From Aquimarina muelleri DSM 19832 (GTDB lineage: Bacteria; Bacteroidota; Bacteroidia; Flavobacteriales; Flavobacteriaceae), in NCBI RefSeq assembly GCF_000430665.1, contig NZ_AUML01000001.1, positions 221,582 to 285,581 of the forward strand: DNA of 64,000 bases. Reading direction: 5' to 3'. The notes below the pieces were generated by a model. It was not told the DNA's origin, ran no database searches, and saw only the letters and a list, made by a program, of their open reading frames with translations. The position numbers and the translations under genes are program-made. Positions within the stretch are counted from its first letter, which is position 1, and each line of letters starts with the position of its first letter. Below are positions 55,155-64,000 of this stretch, in pieces.

Positions 55155-57707
55155 TTAAAAAGGATAATTAATCCCAAAATTACGGGTAGCTTCAGATAAT
55201 CGGTATCCTTTAAACCATCTTTGATCTTCGTCGTTAGCAGGATTGAAAGTTTTAAAACCAAGGTCAAATCTTAAAACAAAAAAATTGAAATCATAACGAA
55301 ACCCTAAACCAGTTCCTACGGCTATTTCTTGTAGATCATCAAGGCCTGAAAATACAGCGTCTTCATCTTCGACATTGTCTAAAACATTCCAAATGTTACC
55401 GACATCAATAAATAAAGCACCATGCAGAGATCCTAATATGTTATATCTATATTCTAAATTTAATGCAATTTTCATGTTAGCTTCATTAAATTGGTCTCTT
55501 CCTCCTGTACGCCCTGGTCCTAAATCATATACTAACCATGCTCGATTATCATTTGGACCTCCTCCAAAAAAACTTCTGGCAAAGGGAATACTATTTGCAT
55601 TGCCATAAGGTATTGCTATCCCGCCAAAAGCTCTGAATGCAATTACATTTTTTCTACCTAAGTCCCAGTGCTTTATGTAGTCTATTTCTGTTTTGATATA
55701 CTGAGAAAACTCAACACCAAATATTTCAAAACGCTTATTAGAATTTTCTTTTAATCCAGATATGCTTGATACAGTACTTAATAGATTACCAGCTAGTTCA
55801 ATTTTAGTCCTAAACCTAGAGTAATTTTCATCATAAAGATTTTCTCTATTGTTTTTTATAAAGGTGTAGTTTGATGCAAAAATTAGGTTATCCTCGGTTA
55901 GACGAACTTTTCTTTCATTAATATTGCGTATTTCTTGTAGCTGATTTTGAGTTAGACCTGTTCCAGAGTTTAAGGATTGTGAGATGAATCCATTTGCTCC
56001 AGATGGTATGTTTAAGGTATTAGAATTTGGTTTGGAGAAAAAAGGAGAATTTGGTTCAAGAACTTGAGTAGCAATGTTATTTAACTTGTTAAATGAAGTG
56101 TTGTAAATGTTGAAATAATTGCTGGTGTTTAAGTTTCTAACATATTGAACATTAGTGAGGTCTAATGTGTTTGTTATGGTATTGTTTGGTTTCCAGCTAT
56201 AACCAAATATACCTGTAGCATTCTGTTTGTCTAATCCAATGTTTTGTTGCACATTTATTCCAAATGTTAGATTTGTAGTAGGAGACATGTATTTTGGAAT
56301 GATTTTATTGACCTTAAGAGGAAAAAGTATTTTAGGGAAGGATAACCTTAGATCAGTTCCTATTTCTGATATATTAAAGAATTTTTTATCGCTATCAACA
56401 ACGTCATTAGAAGATCCTATGCTTCCTCTTGCAGAAATTTCTAAAATCTCTGCGCCTCCAAAAAGATTACGTATTAAAAGAGATCCTCCAAAACCTGTTC
56501 CAAACGCTTGAATATTTGAAGTCAAAATATCAAAATCTATATTTGTGCTATATTTTTTTCTGGGAGTAAGTAAGATGTTTGCAATAAGATCTTCTCCTTT
56601 TGGGTCATTTGGATCAGTGTCAAATCTAATATTAGGGTATTTGAAAGATTTTAAGTTGCTAATTTGGTTATAAGTAAGGGTGCGATCTTTGTCTCTGAAA
56701 ATTTCACCAGGAGTTATTAAGACAGAATTTGTAATTGATTTGCGAGTAAACTTTATTTTTTCATACCCATAAATGTTATACCCTTTGTAAATAGTGCTAT
56801 CCTTGGGTTTTTGGTTTCGGTTTTGATACGAATAATCTGTAAATATGTTTACTTTACTTATTTTGTGTACTTTAAACGGGGTTCTATAGGTAGAGTCTCC
56901 GTAACTTATAGAGCGGTTTTTTATAAGTAGATTTAGATTTACTTTATGATTTGTGTTAATAGTATCTGCGTCAAATTTGATAAATTCTTTTTCAAAGTGG
57001 AAGAGTCCAGAATTTCGGTATAAAGAAGTGAGTCTTTCTCTTTCAGATTCTATATCTGAAGTTTTGTATTGTTTGCCACTAATAATAGAGGACTTGTTTA
57101 TATGAAGTTTATATATAGAATCCGCAACCTTAGATTCTATTTTTGTGTTTAAAGAATCTATGAAATATGGTTTATTTGGCTTTATATAATAATCTACTGT
57201 TGCTGTTTTGTTGTTTTTTTTATGGATTTTATAATCTGCTTCAATGTTAAACCAGCCATTATTCCAATAATATGCATGTAGTCTTTTGATAGATCGTTTT
57301 ACCTTAGATTCATTAATGACAGAGGGAGGTTCACCAGTACTTTTTAGCCATTCATTAATTCGGATTAATCCAATACCTAAACGATCAACTTGTTTTTTAG
57401 AAAGAAAATTCACCATTCGTTTTTCACGATTGGGTTTTCTTGTGAGCCAGTCTTTGTATAAAGAATCTTGATTTACACTAGCAAGATTATAGATATGAAG
57501 TCTAATAGGTATGCCTAAAAGTTTAGTGTTAGGTTTTTGGGAAATTTGATTGTAGAGTTTAGAATCTTTAGATTTGATGCTGTCTACAAAAATCGTATTT
57601 TTCTCCAATAAAAATTCCTGTTCCTTAACTCTTTTTATCGCATTACACGAAAATAAAAAGATGGTAGTTAAGGTAATTAATAATATTTTTGTCTGAAAGT
57701 GTTTCAA
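55155..57707 (-). CDS. tamL: TamL-type outer membrane lipoprotein (BamA/TamA superfamily)
   Basis: 850 residues. The signal peptide ends in lipobox LFSC (Cys21), so the protein is lipidated. POTRA-like repeats occupy about 30-390 (KVKRSIKRLHAYYWNNGWF, RLTSLYRNSGLFHFE). The C-terminal half is an Omp85/D15 barrel (RNLFGGAEILEISARG, then ARSFFGGGPNDNRAW, FRYDFNFFVLRFDLG), ending in an aromatic residue. Lipidated TamA homologues (TamL) are a Bacteroidota feature; they assemble outer membrane proteins with TamB. The gene is divergent from the SpoU methyltransferase gene; tamB is not in the window. Confidence 0.85.
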   Translation of the reverse strand: MKHFQTKILLITLTTIFLFSCNAIKRVKEQEFLLEKNTIFVDSIKSKDSKLYNQISQKPNTKLLGIPIRLHIYNLASVNQDSLYKDWLTRKPNREKRMVNFLSKKQVDRLGIGLIRINEWLKSTGEPPSVINESKVKRSIKRLHAYYWNNGWFNIEADYKIHKKNNKTATVDYYIKPNKPYFIDSLNTKIESKVADSIYKLHINKSSIISGKQYKTSDIESERERLTSLYRNSGLFHFEKEFIKFDADTINTNHKVNLNLLIKNRSISYGDSTYRTPFKVHKISKVNIFTDYSYQNRNQKPKDSTIYKGYNIYGYEKIKFTRKSITNSVLITPGEIFRDKDRTLTYNQISNLKSFKYPNIRFDTDPNDPKGEDLIANILLTPRKKYSTNIDFDILTSNIQAFGTGFGGSLLIRNLFGGAEILEISARGSIGSSNDVVDSDKKFFNISEIGTDLRLSFPKILFPLKVNKIIPKYMSPTTNLTFGINVQQNIGLDKQNATGIFGYSWKPNNTITNTLDLTNVQYVRNLNTSNYFNIYNTSFNKLNNIATQVLEPNSPFFSKPNSNTLNIPSGANGFISQSLNSGTGLTQNQLQEIRNINERKVRLTEDNLIFASNYTFIKNNRENLYDENYSRFRTKIELAGNLLSTVSSISGLKENSNKRFEIFGVEFSQYIKTEIDYIKHWDLGRKNVIAFRAFGGIAIPYGNANSIPFARSFFGGGPNDNRAWLVYDLGPGRTGGRDQFNEANMKIALNLEYRYNILGSLHGALFIDVGNIWNVLDNVEDEDAVFSGLDDLQEIAVGTGLGFRYDFNFFVLRFDLGFKTFNPANDEDQRWFKGYRLSEATRNFGINYPF

Positions 57708-57726
57708 TCCTTATTCATTATTGATC

Positions 57727-57734
57727 CAAAAATA
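57727..57734 (-). promoter_or_regulatory. -7 box TATTTTTG of tamL
   Basis: Minus-strand TAnnTTTG match 20 bases before the start codon, inside the short divergent intergenic region. Confidence 0.5.
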
Positions 57735-57744
57735 CACTATTTGT

Positions 57745-58473
57745 ATGGTTAGTAAAAACCAAAAGAAACTAATAAAGAGTTTATATCAAAAAAAGTACCG
57801 AAAACAATATGGATTGTTTGTTGCTGAGGGTAAAAAAGTAATAAATGAGCTTTTAGAAGAAGGGGTAAAGCTTTATTCTCTTTTTACTATTGAGGATATT
57901 TTTGATGTAGATCAAGCAAGTAAATATATTGTTACAGAGGAAGAGCTAAAACAAATTAGTTTTTTGACTACTCCTCAGATAGTATTAGCTGTATTTTATA
58001 TTCCTTATAATGGTGGTATTGAAGAAAGAGGTTTAATTTTAGCATTAGATGATATCCGGGATCCTGGCAACTTGGGGACTATAATTCGCTTATGCGATTG
58101 GTTTGGGATTAAGGATTTAGTTTGTTCTATGCAAACTGTAGATTGTTATAATCCCAAGGTAATTCAAGCGACTATGGGATCTATTACCCGAGTAAATATT
58201 AATTATGTAGACTTAAAAAGTTTTTTGACTACAAAAGCTAAAGAGTTTAAAGTGTATGGAACTTTTATGGAAGGTAAGTCTATTTATAAAGAACAGCTTT
58301 CTGAAAATGCTATTCTTATAATGGGTAATGAGGCAAATGGAATTTCTGAGAGTATTCAAAATTTTGTTCAGGATAAGGTAACTATACCTCAATTTGGAAT
58401 AAATAAAAAAACAGAAAGTCTTAATGTGGCTACAGCAACAGCAATTGTTTTAAGTGAGTTTAAAAGATCTTAA
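57745..58473 (+). CDS. TrmH/SpoU-family RNA 2'-O-methyltransferase
   Basis: 242 residues from ATG 57745 (MVSKNQKKLIKSL); TTG at 57721 would add eight residues but overlaps the divergent tamL promoter. N-terminal substrate-binding domain (KYRKQYGLFVAEGKKVINEL), then the SPOUT knot: motif 1 DIRDPGNLGTIIRLCDWFG, motif 2 LIMGNEANGIS, motif 3 IPQFGINKKTESLNVATATA. Acts on rRNA or tRNA; the exact nucleotide is unknown. Converges with porT across 13 bases. Confidence 0.92.
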   Translation: MVSKNQKKLIKSLYQKKYRKQYGLFVAEGKKVINELLEEGVKLYSLFTIEDIFDVDQASKYIVTEEELKQISFLTTPQIVLAVFYIPYNGGIEERGLILALDDIRDPGNLGTIIRLCDWFGIKDLVCSMQTVDCYNPKVIQATMGSITRVNINYVDLKSFLTTKAKEFKVYGTFMEGKSIYKEQLSENAILIMGNEANGISESIQNFVQDKVTIPQFGINKKTESLNVATATAIVLSEFKRS

Positions 58474-58486
58474 AAATAAATAGGTT

Positions 58487-59194
58487 TTATTGAAATGTGA
58501 AATTTATAAAAATCCCTCTGGTAGACATTTTGTCAATAGTAGCTGTGTATGGGCTATCTGGGTCATTATCCTTTACTAATTCATCAGACATGGCAAATAC
58601 TCCTCTTATAGAAGGGGTGAATTTGAAATAATAAAGATAGAGGTCTATCCCAAAACCTATTTCATAATAATTAGTATTGGTTTTCATTCGAAATTGTCCT
58701 ACACTATTATCATCTGGGTTATCTTCATTACTAGAAAGGTTGATAGAGGTGGAAACTCCACCAATAATAAAAGGTTTAATATTGTTAATTCTTTTGGTAG
58801 ATATTTTTAGTAATAAAGGGATGTGGACGTATGTGGAAGGTACTTCTCTGGAAGATTCAAAATCAGATTCAAATTCAGGATTCGAAAATTTTAGGTTTCT
58901 TGTATTGAATATTACCAATGGCTCTAGTCTAAGATCTAAGTAGTCATTTATTCTAAGATTTCCTAAAAGACCTACGTTAAAACCGAGGGAAGCATCATGT
59001 ATGATATCAGTGTCTGAGGCATCTGCAGAATAATCAAAATTAAAATCATAACTATTAAACCCAAGGATATAACCATAGCTAAACCTTGGCTTGTCGAAGT
59101 TTTGAAGATTTTGTACCTTTTCTTTAGAAAATAGCTGTGCACTCATATTTTGAGTGTATGCTAAAACAACGATGAGGATAAATATTCTTTTCAT
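58487..59194 (-). CDS. porT: PorT-like outer membrane beta-barrel protein (T9SS)
   Basis: 235 residues with a signal peptide (MKRIFILIVVLAYTQNMSAQ) and an eight-strand-like barrel pattern (YGYILGFNSYDFNFDY, ASLGFNVGLLGNLRI, YEIGFGIDLYLYYFKF, FINFTF end). PorT/SprT is needed for type IX secretion and gliding, and in flavobacteria its gene is commonly beside the menaquinone methyltransferase gene, as here. A generic PorT-family barrel is the alternative. Confidence 0.75.
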   Translation of the reverse strand: MKRIFILIVVLAYTQNMSAQLFSKEKVQNLQNFDKPRFSYGYILGFNSYDFNFDYSADASDTDIIHDASLGFNVGLLGNLRINDYLDLRLEPLVIFNTRNLKFSNPEFESDFESSREVPSTYVHIPLLLKISTKRINNIKPFIIGGVSTSINLSSNEDNPDDNSVGQFRMKTNTNYYEIGFGIDLYLYYFKFTPSIRGVFAMSDELVKDNDPDSPYTATIDKMSTRGIFINFTFQ

Positions 59195-59283
59195 TAAAAT
59201 TAAATTAACCTTTTAAATGGTTTTAAAAAAACCTTAAACGTTTCGGATTCGTTACTTTTAAAAACACTATCATAACTTTTAAG

Positions 59284-60012
59284 TTATTTTGTAGCGGTAT
59301 AAATGGTAGCGACACCAAAAGTTTGTGGAGCGTCTTTGACTTCTATAAACCCAATTTTTTTCAAAATATTGTTGAGCTCTTCTCCATATGGAAAAGCTGC
59401 GGCACTTTTACTAAGATAAGAATATGCAGATTTGTCCTTAGAAAATAGTCTCCCTATCAAAGGTAAAATTTTTGATGAATATAATTTGTATCCTTGTTTG
59501 TATGGCGTTTTTGTAGGGATAGAGGTTTCTAAAATAACAAAAATACCTCCGGGTTTAAGTACTCTGAAAATTTCTGAAAGGCCTTTTTTTAAATTTTCAA
59601 AATTACGTACTCCAAAAGCTACAGTTACAGCATCAAAATAATTTTCAGGATAGTCAATGTTTTCACTATCTCCTTGTACCATATTGATAATGGAATCTAG
59701 TTTTTTTGTACTAACCTTTTGTTTACCTATTTTTAACATTCCAGAAGAAATATCAAGACCTATTATTTCTGAAGCCCCTGTTTTCGATAGGTTTATAGCT
59801 AGATCTCCAGTTCCTGTTGCAACATCTAAAATTCTTTCAGGATTAGATTTTTTAACAAGATTAACTACTTTCTTACGCCATTTAAGATCTATTCCAAAAG
59901 AAATAACGCGATTAAGACCGTCATAATTCTCTGATATGGTATCGAACATCTCAGCAACCTGTTCTTTTTTAGACCGGTTTTCGTTTTTGTATGGTGTTAT
60001 TTTTTCTGACAT
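59284..60012 (-). CDS. menG: Demethylmenaquinone methyltransferase
   Basis: Last step of menaquinone synthesis (UbiE/MenG family). SAM motif ILDVATGTGDLAINL (about residues 60-74), GLDISSGML, and the family signatures YDGLNRVISFGIDLKWR near the N-terminus and RVLKPGGIFVILE. 242 residues. Ninety bases upstream of porT on the same strand. Together with the polyprenyl synthase it serves menaquinone formation. Confidence 0.94.
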   Translation of the reverse strand: MSEKITPYKNENRSKKEQVAEMFDTISENYDGLNRVISFGIDLKWRKKVVNLVKKSNPERILDVATGTGDLAINLSKTGASEIIGLDISSGMLKIGKQKVSTKKLDSIINMVQGDSENIDYPENYFDAVTVAFGVRNFENLKKGLSEIFRVLKPGGIFVILETSIPTKTPYKQGYKLYSSKILPLIGRLFSKDKSAYSYLSKSAAAFPYGEELNNILKKIGFIEVKDAPQTFGVATIYTATK

Positions 60013-60027
60013 TCAAAAAAATTTAGG

Positions 60028-60035
60028 CAAATATA
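60028..60035 (-). promoter_or_regulatory. -7 box TATATTTG of menG-porT
   Basis: Minus-strand TAnnTTTG match 16 bases before the start codon, with CTG at the -33 distance (20-base spacing). Confidence 0.55.
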
Positions 60036-60114
60036 CATTATTTGATATGGATCGTCAGAATAGAATCGAATTAAGTTGAAGATAAACAAATTTTACTAGT
60101 TAGTCAATTTACGT

Positions 60115-60122
60115 TACCTTTG
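60115..60122 (+). promoter_or_regulatory. -7 box TACCTTTG of trkAH
   Basis: Exact TAnnTTTG match, 95 bases before the trkA start; no TTG at -33. Confidence 0.5.
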
Positions 60123-60216
60123 CATACTTTTACATTCTAAGATAATATTAAATTACTTTTTTTAAGTAGTTATTCTTAGTTTTATTTTTTTTTATGAAAA
60201 ATAATATACAAAACCA

Positions 60217-61566
60217 ATGAAAATTATTATTGCCGGTGCTGGTGAGGTAGGGTTTCATTTGGCGAAATTACTTTCTTTTGAGTCTCAAGACATTACGCTT
60301 ATTGATACAGATAAGGAATGTCTTAATTATGCAGATACACATTTAGATATCAGGATTATTAAAGGAGATTCTACTTCAATTGCTATTTTAAAAGAAGCAA
60401 GAGTAGAAAACGTCGATATGGTAATAAGTGTTACTTCTAGCGAAACAACTAATATTACTATTTGTGTATTAGCAAAACAGTTAGGAGCTAAGCGTACTAT
60501 TGCAAGGATTTCTAATACAGAATTCATAGGTAATAAAGAGGAAATAGGATTTGCTAAGTTCGGAATTGACGAACTAATTTCTCCCGAAGCTCTTGCTGCA
60601 AGTGAAATAGAATTACTCCTTAGTCAATCTGGATTTCATGATAGTTATGAGTTTGAGAACGGAGCGTTAACGATGGTAGGTACTACCTTGTCTAAAGAGG
60701 CCTTGTTTGTAGGTAAATCAGTGAGGGAAGCGGCAGAGATATTTCCAGAATTACATTTTATGCCAATAGCAATTCAACGTTCTGGAACTCAGTATACATT
60801 GATTCCTAGAGGAGATACTACCTTTAAAGATGGAGATCAAGTTTATTTTGTTACATCCAAAGGAGGTGTCGAAGAGTTATATAAATTAATAGGAAAAGTA
60901 AAAGAACAAATCAAAAAGGTTATGATTTTAGGAGGTAGTAAGATCGGTTATAAAACCGCACGAGACCTTTGTAATCATAAATTTAGAGTAAAACTTATAG
61001 AGAAAGATAAAGATAAATCTTTTGATCTGGCAGATGAGTTGCCTAATGCTCTAATCATTAATGGAGATGGAAGGAATGTAGAGCTATTAGAAGAAGAAGG
61101 GATTGACGGGATGGATGCTTTTATAGCAGTTACAGGAAATTCTGAAACTAATATTATGTCTTGTCTAGTAGCTAAATCTAAAGGAGTTAGAAAGACTATA
61201 GCATTGGTAGAAAATATGGATTATTTTCAATTATCTCACTCTATTGGTATAGATACTTTGATTAACAAAAAACTTTTGGCAGCAAATAATATTTTTAGAT
61301 TTATTAGAAAAGGAGAGGTTGTTGCTATGACCAAACTTAATAATATGAATGCGGAGTTGTTAGAATTTGTTGTTAAACCTAGGTCTGAGGTAAGCGATAA
61401 TTTTATCAAGGATTTAGATTTTCCTCGTTCTGCTATAATTGCAGGAGTTATTAGGGATGAAAAAGGAAAGATTCCGTTAGGGGATTTTTATATTCAAGCA
61501 GGAGATAGAGTAGTAGTATGTTGTTTACCAAAATCTATTAAGAAAATAGAAAAGCTTTTCCTTTAA
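60217..61566 (+). CDS. trkA: Trk potassium uptake regulator TrkA
   Basis: 449 residues, two tandem RCK units. First nucleotide-binding fold IIIAGAGEVGFHLAKLL (residues 3-19), second VMILGGSKIGYKTARDL (about 235-251), each followed by an RCK_C domain. Peripheral membrane ring that gates TrkH according to NAD(H)/ATP. One base before trkH, so the two are coupled. Confidence 0.96.
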   Translation: MKIIIAGAGEVGFHLAKLLSFESQDITLIDTDKECLNYADTHLDIRIIKGDSTSIAILKEARVENVDMVISVTSSETTNITICVLAKQLGAKRTIARISNTEFIGNKEEIGFAKFGIDELISPEALAASEIELLLSQSGFHDSYEFENGALTMVGTTLSKEALFVGKSVREAAEIFPELHFMPIAIQRSGTQYTLIPRGDTTFKDGDQVYFVTSKGGVEELYKLIGKVKEQIKKVMILGGSKIGYKTARDLCNHKFRVKLIEKDKDKSFDLADELPNALIINGDGRNVELLEEEGIDGMDAFIAVTGNSETNIMSCLVAKSKGVRKTIALVENMDYFQLSHSIGIDTLINKKLLAANNIFRFIRKGEVVAMTKLNNMNAELLEFVVKPRSEVSDNFIKDLDFPRSAIIAGVIRDEKGKIPLGDFYIQAGDRVVVCCLPKSIKKIEKLFL

Positions 61567-61567
61567 G

Positions 61568-63064
61568 ATGTACAAGTTAAATTATAAAATTATTTCTCAT
61601 ATAATGGGGCTTTTGTTACTTTGTAACGGGGGGTTTATGCTTATAGCTACCATAGTTAGCTTTGCTTATAAAGATGGCGTTACTTTGCAAATAATGATGG
61701 CATCCTTAGCAACTATGTTTGTTGGGATTATGTTAATGTTTTTTACAAAGGAGCATCAAAAAGAAATTAATAAACGAGACGGGTATATTGTAGTTACCTT
61801 TGGTTGGATATTTATGTCTTTAAGTGGTGCTTTGCCATATTTGTTTTCTGGGGCAATACCCTCTTTTACGAATGCTTTTTTTGAGACCATGTCTGGGTAC
61901 ACTACAACAGGGTCTACGATTCTTAATGAAATAGAAATTATTCCTAAAGGAGTTTTATTTTGGCGAAGTCTAACACACTGGATTGGTGGTATGGGAATAA
62001 TAGTTTTAGCAATAGCTATTTTACCATTATTGGGTATAGGAGGGATGCAATTGTTTGCAGCAGAAGCTCCTGGGCCAAGTGCAGATAAGTTACATCCCAG
62101 GATTACAGATACAGCAAAAAGACTTTGGTTAATCTATTTTGGTTATACAGTAGCAGAAACTATTCTTTTGAAATTAGCAGGAATGAATTTTTTTGATGCT
62201 ATAAATCATGCGTTAAGCACATTGTCAACAGGGGGGTTTTCTACAAAAAATGTAAGTGTAGCATATTGGAATGATCAGCCTATAATACAATACATAATTA
62301 TATTGTTTATGTTTTTGGCAGGAATGAATTTTGTTCTTAGCTATTTTGCATTTAAAGGCAAGATGAGTAAAATAATAAAGGATGAAGAATTTAAATTCTA
62401 TACCTTGTTTACTATAGGGTTTACTTTGATAGCAGCTCTTGTGATTTATTTTAAAGCGGACCCTTCGTTGTCATCTATCGATCACCCTATGGTTTGGGGA
62501 GAAGCTGAAAGTGCGTTTAGACATGCTCTATTTCAGGTGTTAGCAGTTATAACTACAACTGGATTTGTAACTGCAGATTTCACTATGTGGACCCCTTTTC
62601 TCACAATTCTTTTCTTTGGAATCATGTTTCTGGGAGGATCTGCAGGATCGACATCAGGAGGAATAAAAGTAATGAGGCATTTGATAACTATTCGTAATGG
62701 GATTTTGGAATTTAAAAGAACCTTACACCCCAGGGCAGTACTGCCAGTAAGATATAATTCTAGAGCAGTTTCTAAAGAGATAGTTTTTAATATATTGGCA
62801 TTCTTTATTTTGTATATGCTTGCATTTATTATAGGCTCTGTGGTATTGGGAGCTTTGGGTCTAGATTTTGAAACAGCAATAGGTGGTGCAGCGTCCTCGT
62901 TAGGGAATGTTGGTCCAGCGTTTGGAAAACTAAGTCCTGTTCATAACTTTAATGTATTGCCAGCTTTTGGCAAATGGTGGTGTTGTTTTCTTATGCTTAT
63001 AGGAAGATTAGAGCTTTTTACAGTGCTTATACTTCTCACACCATTCTTTTGGAGAAATAGGTAG
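61568..63064 (+). CDS. trkH: Trk potassium uptake channel TrkH
   Basis: 498 residues, about ten helices. Four pore-loop repeats with selectivity glycines: TMSGYTTTGSTIL, LSTLSTGGFSTKN, AVITTTGFVT and AASSLGNVGPAFG. GGSAGSTSGGIKVMR is the intramembrane gating loop. Forms the membrane partner of TrkA for potassium uptake. No terminator seen downstream. Confidence 0.96.
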   Translation: MYKLNYKIISHIMGLLLLCNGGFMLIATIVSFAYKDGVTLQIMMASLATMFVGIMLMFFTKEHQKEINKRDGYIVVTFGWIFMSLSGALPYLFSGAIPSFTNAFFETMSGYTTTGSTILNEIEIIPKGVLFWRSLTHWIGGMGIIVLAIAILPLLGIGGMQLFAAEAPGPSADKLHPRITDTAKRLWLIYFGYTVAETILLKLAGMNFFDAINHALSTLSTGGFSTKNVSVAYWNDQPIIQYIIILFMFLAGMNFVLSYFAFKGKMSKIIKDEEFKFYTLFTIGFTLIAALVIYFKADPSLSSIDHPMVWGEAESAFRHALFQVLAVITTTGFVTADFTMWTPFLTILFFGIMFLGGSAGSTSGGIKVMRHLITIRNGILEFKRTLHPRAVLPVRYNSRAVSKEIVFNILAFFILYMLAFIIGSVVLGALGLDFETAIGGAASSLGNVGPAFGKLSPVHNFNVLPAFGKWWCCFLMLIGRLELFTVLILLTPFFWRNR

Positions 63065-63195
63065 TCTTTAAAAATATTTAGTTTTTATCAATTTAATAAA
63101 AAATGAGTTTTTCTATAAAATAAAGTATAGAAAAATTTGTTTGAATTAATCAATATTATTGAATGTAATCCCTTAATTAATTATTTATGTTGGCT

Positions 63196-64000
63196 GTAAG
63201 GAAGTTTTTAACGTTGAAGATGTCTAAAAAACGGTATAAATAACGTATGCATCCGAGCAACTACAATATAGAATTTTCTTGATATCCAGGTAGTAATTCT
63301 TCTAATTTTTGTATGCTATGATCTGGTATTTTTTCTAAGGTATTAGCGAGCCATTCTCTTGGATTTATGTTTTGCATTTTGCAACTTCCAAAGAAAGAAT
63401 ACAGCATTGCTGCATTTTGTGCTGCTTTGTGTGATCCACAGAATAGATAGTTTTTTCTACCTATAGACATTGGTCGTATGGCATTTTCTATTTTGTTATT
63501 ATCTAGCTCTATTTTTCCATCCAGAAATATATTCTGGAGTTTATGATATTGGTTCACAAAATAGGTCATTGCTTTCCCAATAGCGCTTTTAGGCAACACA
63601 TTATATTGTTCTTCTGTAATCCAACCCTTGATCTGTTGCAATAACGGTTGTATCTTTTCAAGGCGTAATTGCTTGATTTTTTCAACATTTTGCTCTGACT
63701 CTTCTTTAATAGTTCTTTCTTGGAGATAGATTTCTCTGAAAATAGCTAATGCTTTTTCTGCACGTTTTTTATCATTGTCCAATGCATCGTAGAACTTTCT
63801 TCTGGCATGTACCAAACATCCAGCAAGTGTTATAGCAGGATCTGCTCCAATTTTGTCATATACTGTATACCCATCGCATTGCAAATACCCTGTATAGTCT
63901 GCAAGTAATTCTTTTGGACCGTTTTGCCCACGCCCTTTACGATAATTAAAAAGTACTAGTTTGCCTATGGGATCGTGATAGACCCATTGATATCCTTGAT
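63196..64000 (-). mobile_element. IS66-type insertion sequence, partial (runs off window)
   Basis: Transposase gene 63261->64000 on the minus strand. The left boundary is probably at GTAAG (63196), since IS66 elements start with GTAA and this lies 65 bases after the transposase stop; the opposite end is outside the window, so inverted repeats and target duplication cannot be checked. Confidence 0.55.
63261..64000 (-). CDS. IS66-family transposase (5' end outside window)
   Basis: The minus frame is open to the window edge, beyond the first in-window ATG at 63884, so the protein is cut by the window. Visible: YHDPIGKLVLFNYRKGRG, ADYTGYLQCDGYTVYD (catalytic Asp region), LAGCLVHARRKF, LDNNKIENAIRPMSIGRKNY (catalytic Glu region) and LFCGSHKAAQNAAMLYSFF. 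The C-terminal IS66 domain is complete and has no frameshift. Inserted downstream of trkH. Confidence 0.92.
   Translation of the reverse strand, partial: QGYQWVYHDPIGKLVLFNYRKGRGQNGPKELLADYTGYLQCDGYTVYDKIGADPAITLAGCLVHARRKFYDALDNDKKRAEKALAIFREIYLQERTIKEESEQNVEKIKQLRLEKIQPLLQQIKGWITEEQYNVLPKSAIGKAMTYFVNQYHKLQNIFLDGKIELDNNKIENAIRPMSIGRKNYLFCGSHKAAQNAAMLYSFFGSCKMQNINPREWLANTLEKIPDHSIQKLEELLPGYQENSIL

Noticed and set aside
59272..59287. ATAACTT/AAGTTAT hairpin at the menG stop as terminator
   Set aside because: Seven A/T-rich pairs with a two-base loop and overlapping the coding end; too weak to call.

Overview
The window is one contiguous piece of an AT-rich genome of the Bacteroidota, almost certainly a marine member of the Flavobacteriaceae. 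The evidence is a secreted protein with a type IX secretion C-terminal domain, the gliding genes gldB and gldC, a PorT-like protein, a TamL-type lipoprotein, a short primary sigma factor without region 1.1, and repeated TAnnTTTG -7 promoter boxes. An Aquimarina-like genus is a guess only.

Layout. 1-11 kb: end of rlmN, a polyprenyl synthase, a 1000-residue T9SS cargo protein, dnaG, an atypical response regulator, nadE, gldB and gldC. 11-13 kb: engB and an alpha/beta hydrolase on the minus strand. 12.9-29.4 kb: a complete division and cell-wall (dcw) cluster, mraZ-rsmH-ftsL-ftsI-murE-mraY-murD-ftsW-murG-murC-ftsQ-ftsA-ftsZ-yqeY. It is preceded by 10-bp-phased GTGGTA repeats that look like an MraZ operator, and a 21-nt tandem repeat sits in its largest internal gap. 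29.4-31.5 kb: tRNA-Arg(TCG) followed by an accessory patch with orphan small genes, a GIY-YIG protein, a 196-nt two-arm inverted-repeat element and a transposase remnant. 31.5-37.4 kb: an NhaP2-type antiporter, a BI-1 family protein, an MtfA-like peptidase, a MarR regulator and small orphan genes, with one copy of a 100-nt intergenic repeat; the second copy lies at 37.7 kb.

38.2-47.3 kb is a stress or redox island. It holds an HPP membrane protein, a histidine kinase and an NtrC-type sigma-54 activator, then a sigma-54 promoter, a small cysteine protein, glutamate dehydrogenase, a Rnk/GreA-C protein, two paralogous helical proteins, a universal stress protein, a tiny membrane protein, an FNR-like regulator with a TTGAT-N4-ATCAA box, and a flavodoxin-fold quinone reductase. 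This is the most system-like unknown region in the window.

47.7-63 kb is mainly housekeeping: rpe, a BLUF photoreceptor, the primary sigma factor, pnp, rpsO, accD, fbaA, tamL, a SpoU methyltransferase, porT, menaquinone methyltransferase (menG/ubiE), trkA and trkH. The window ends inside an IS66-type transposase. Both DnaG and AccD have lost all four zinc-binding residues of their N-terminal zinc modules.
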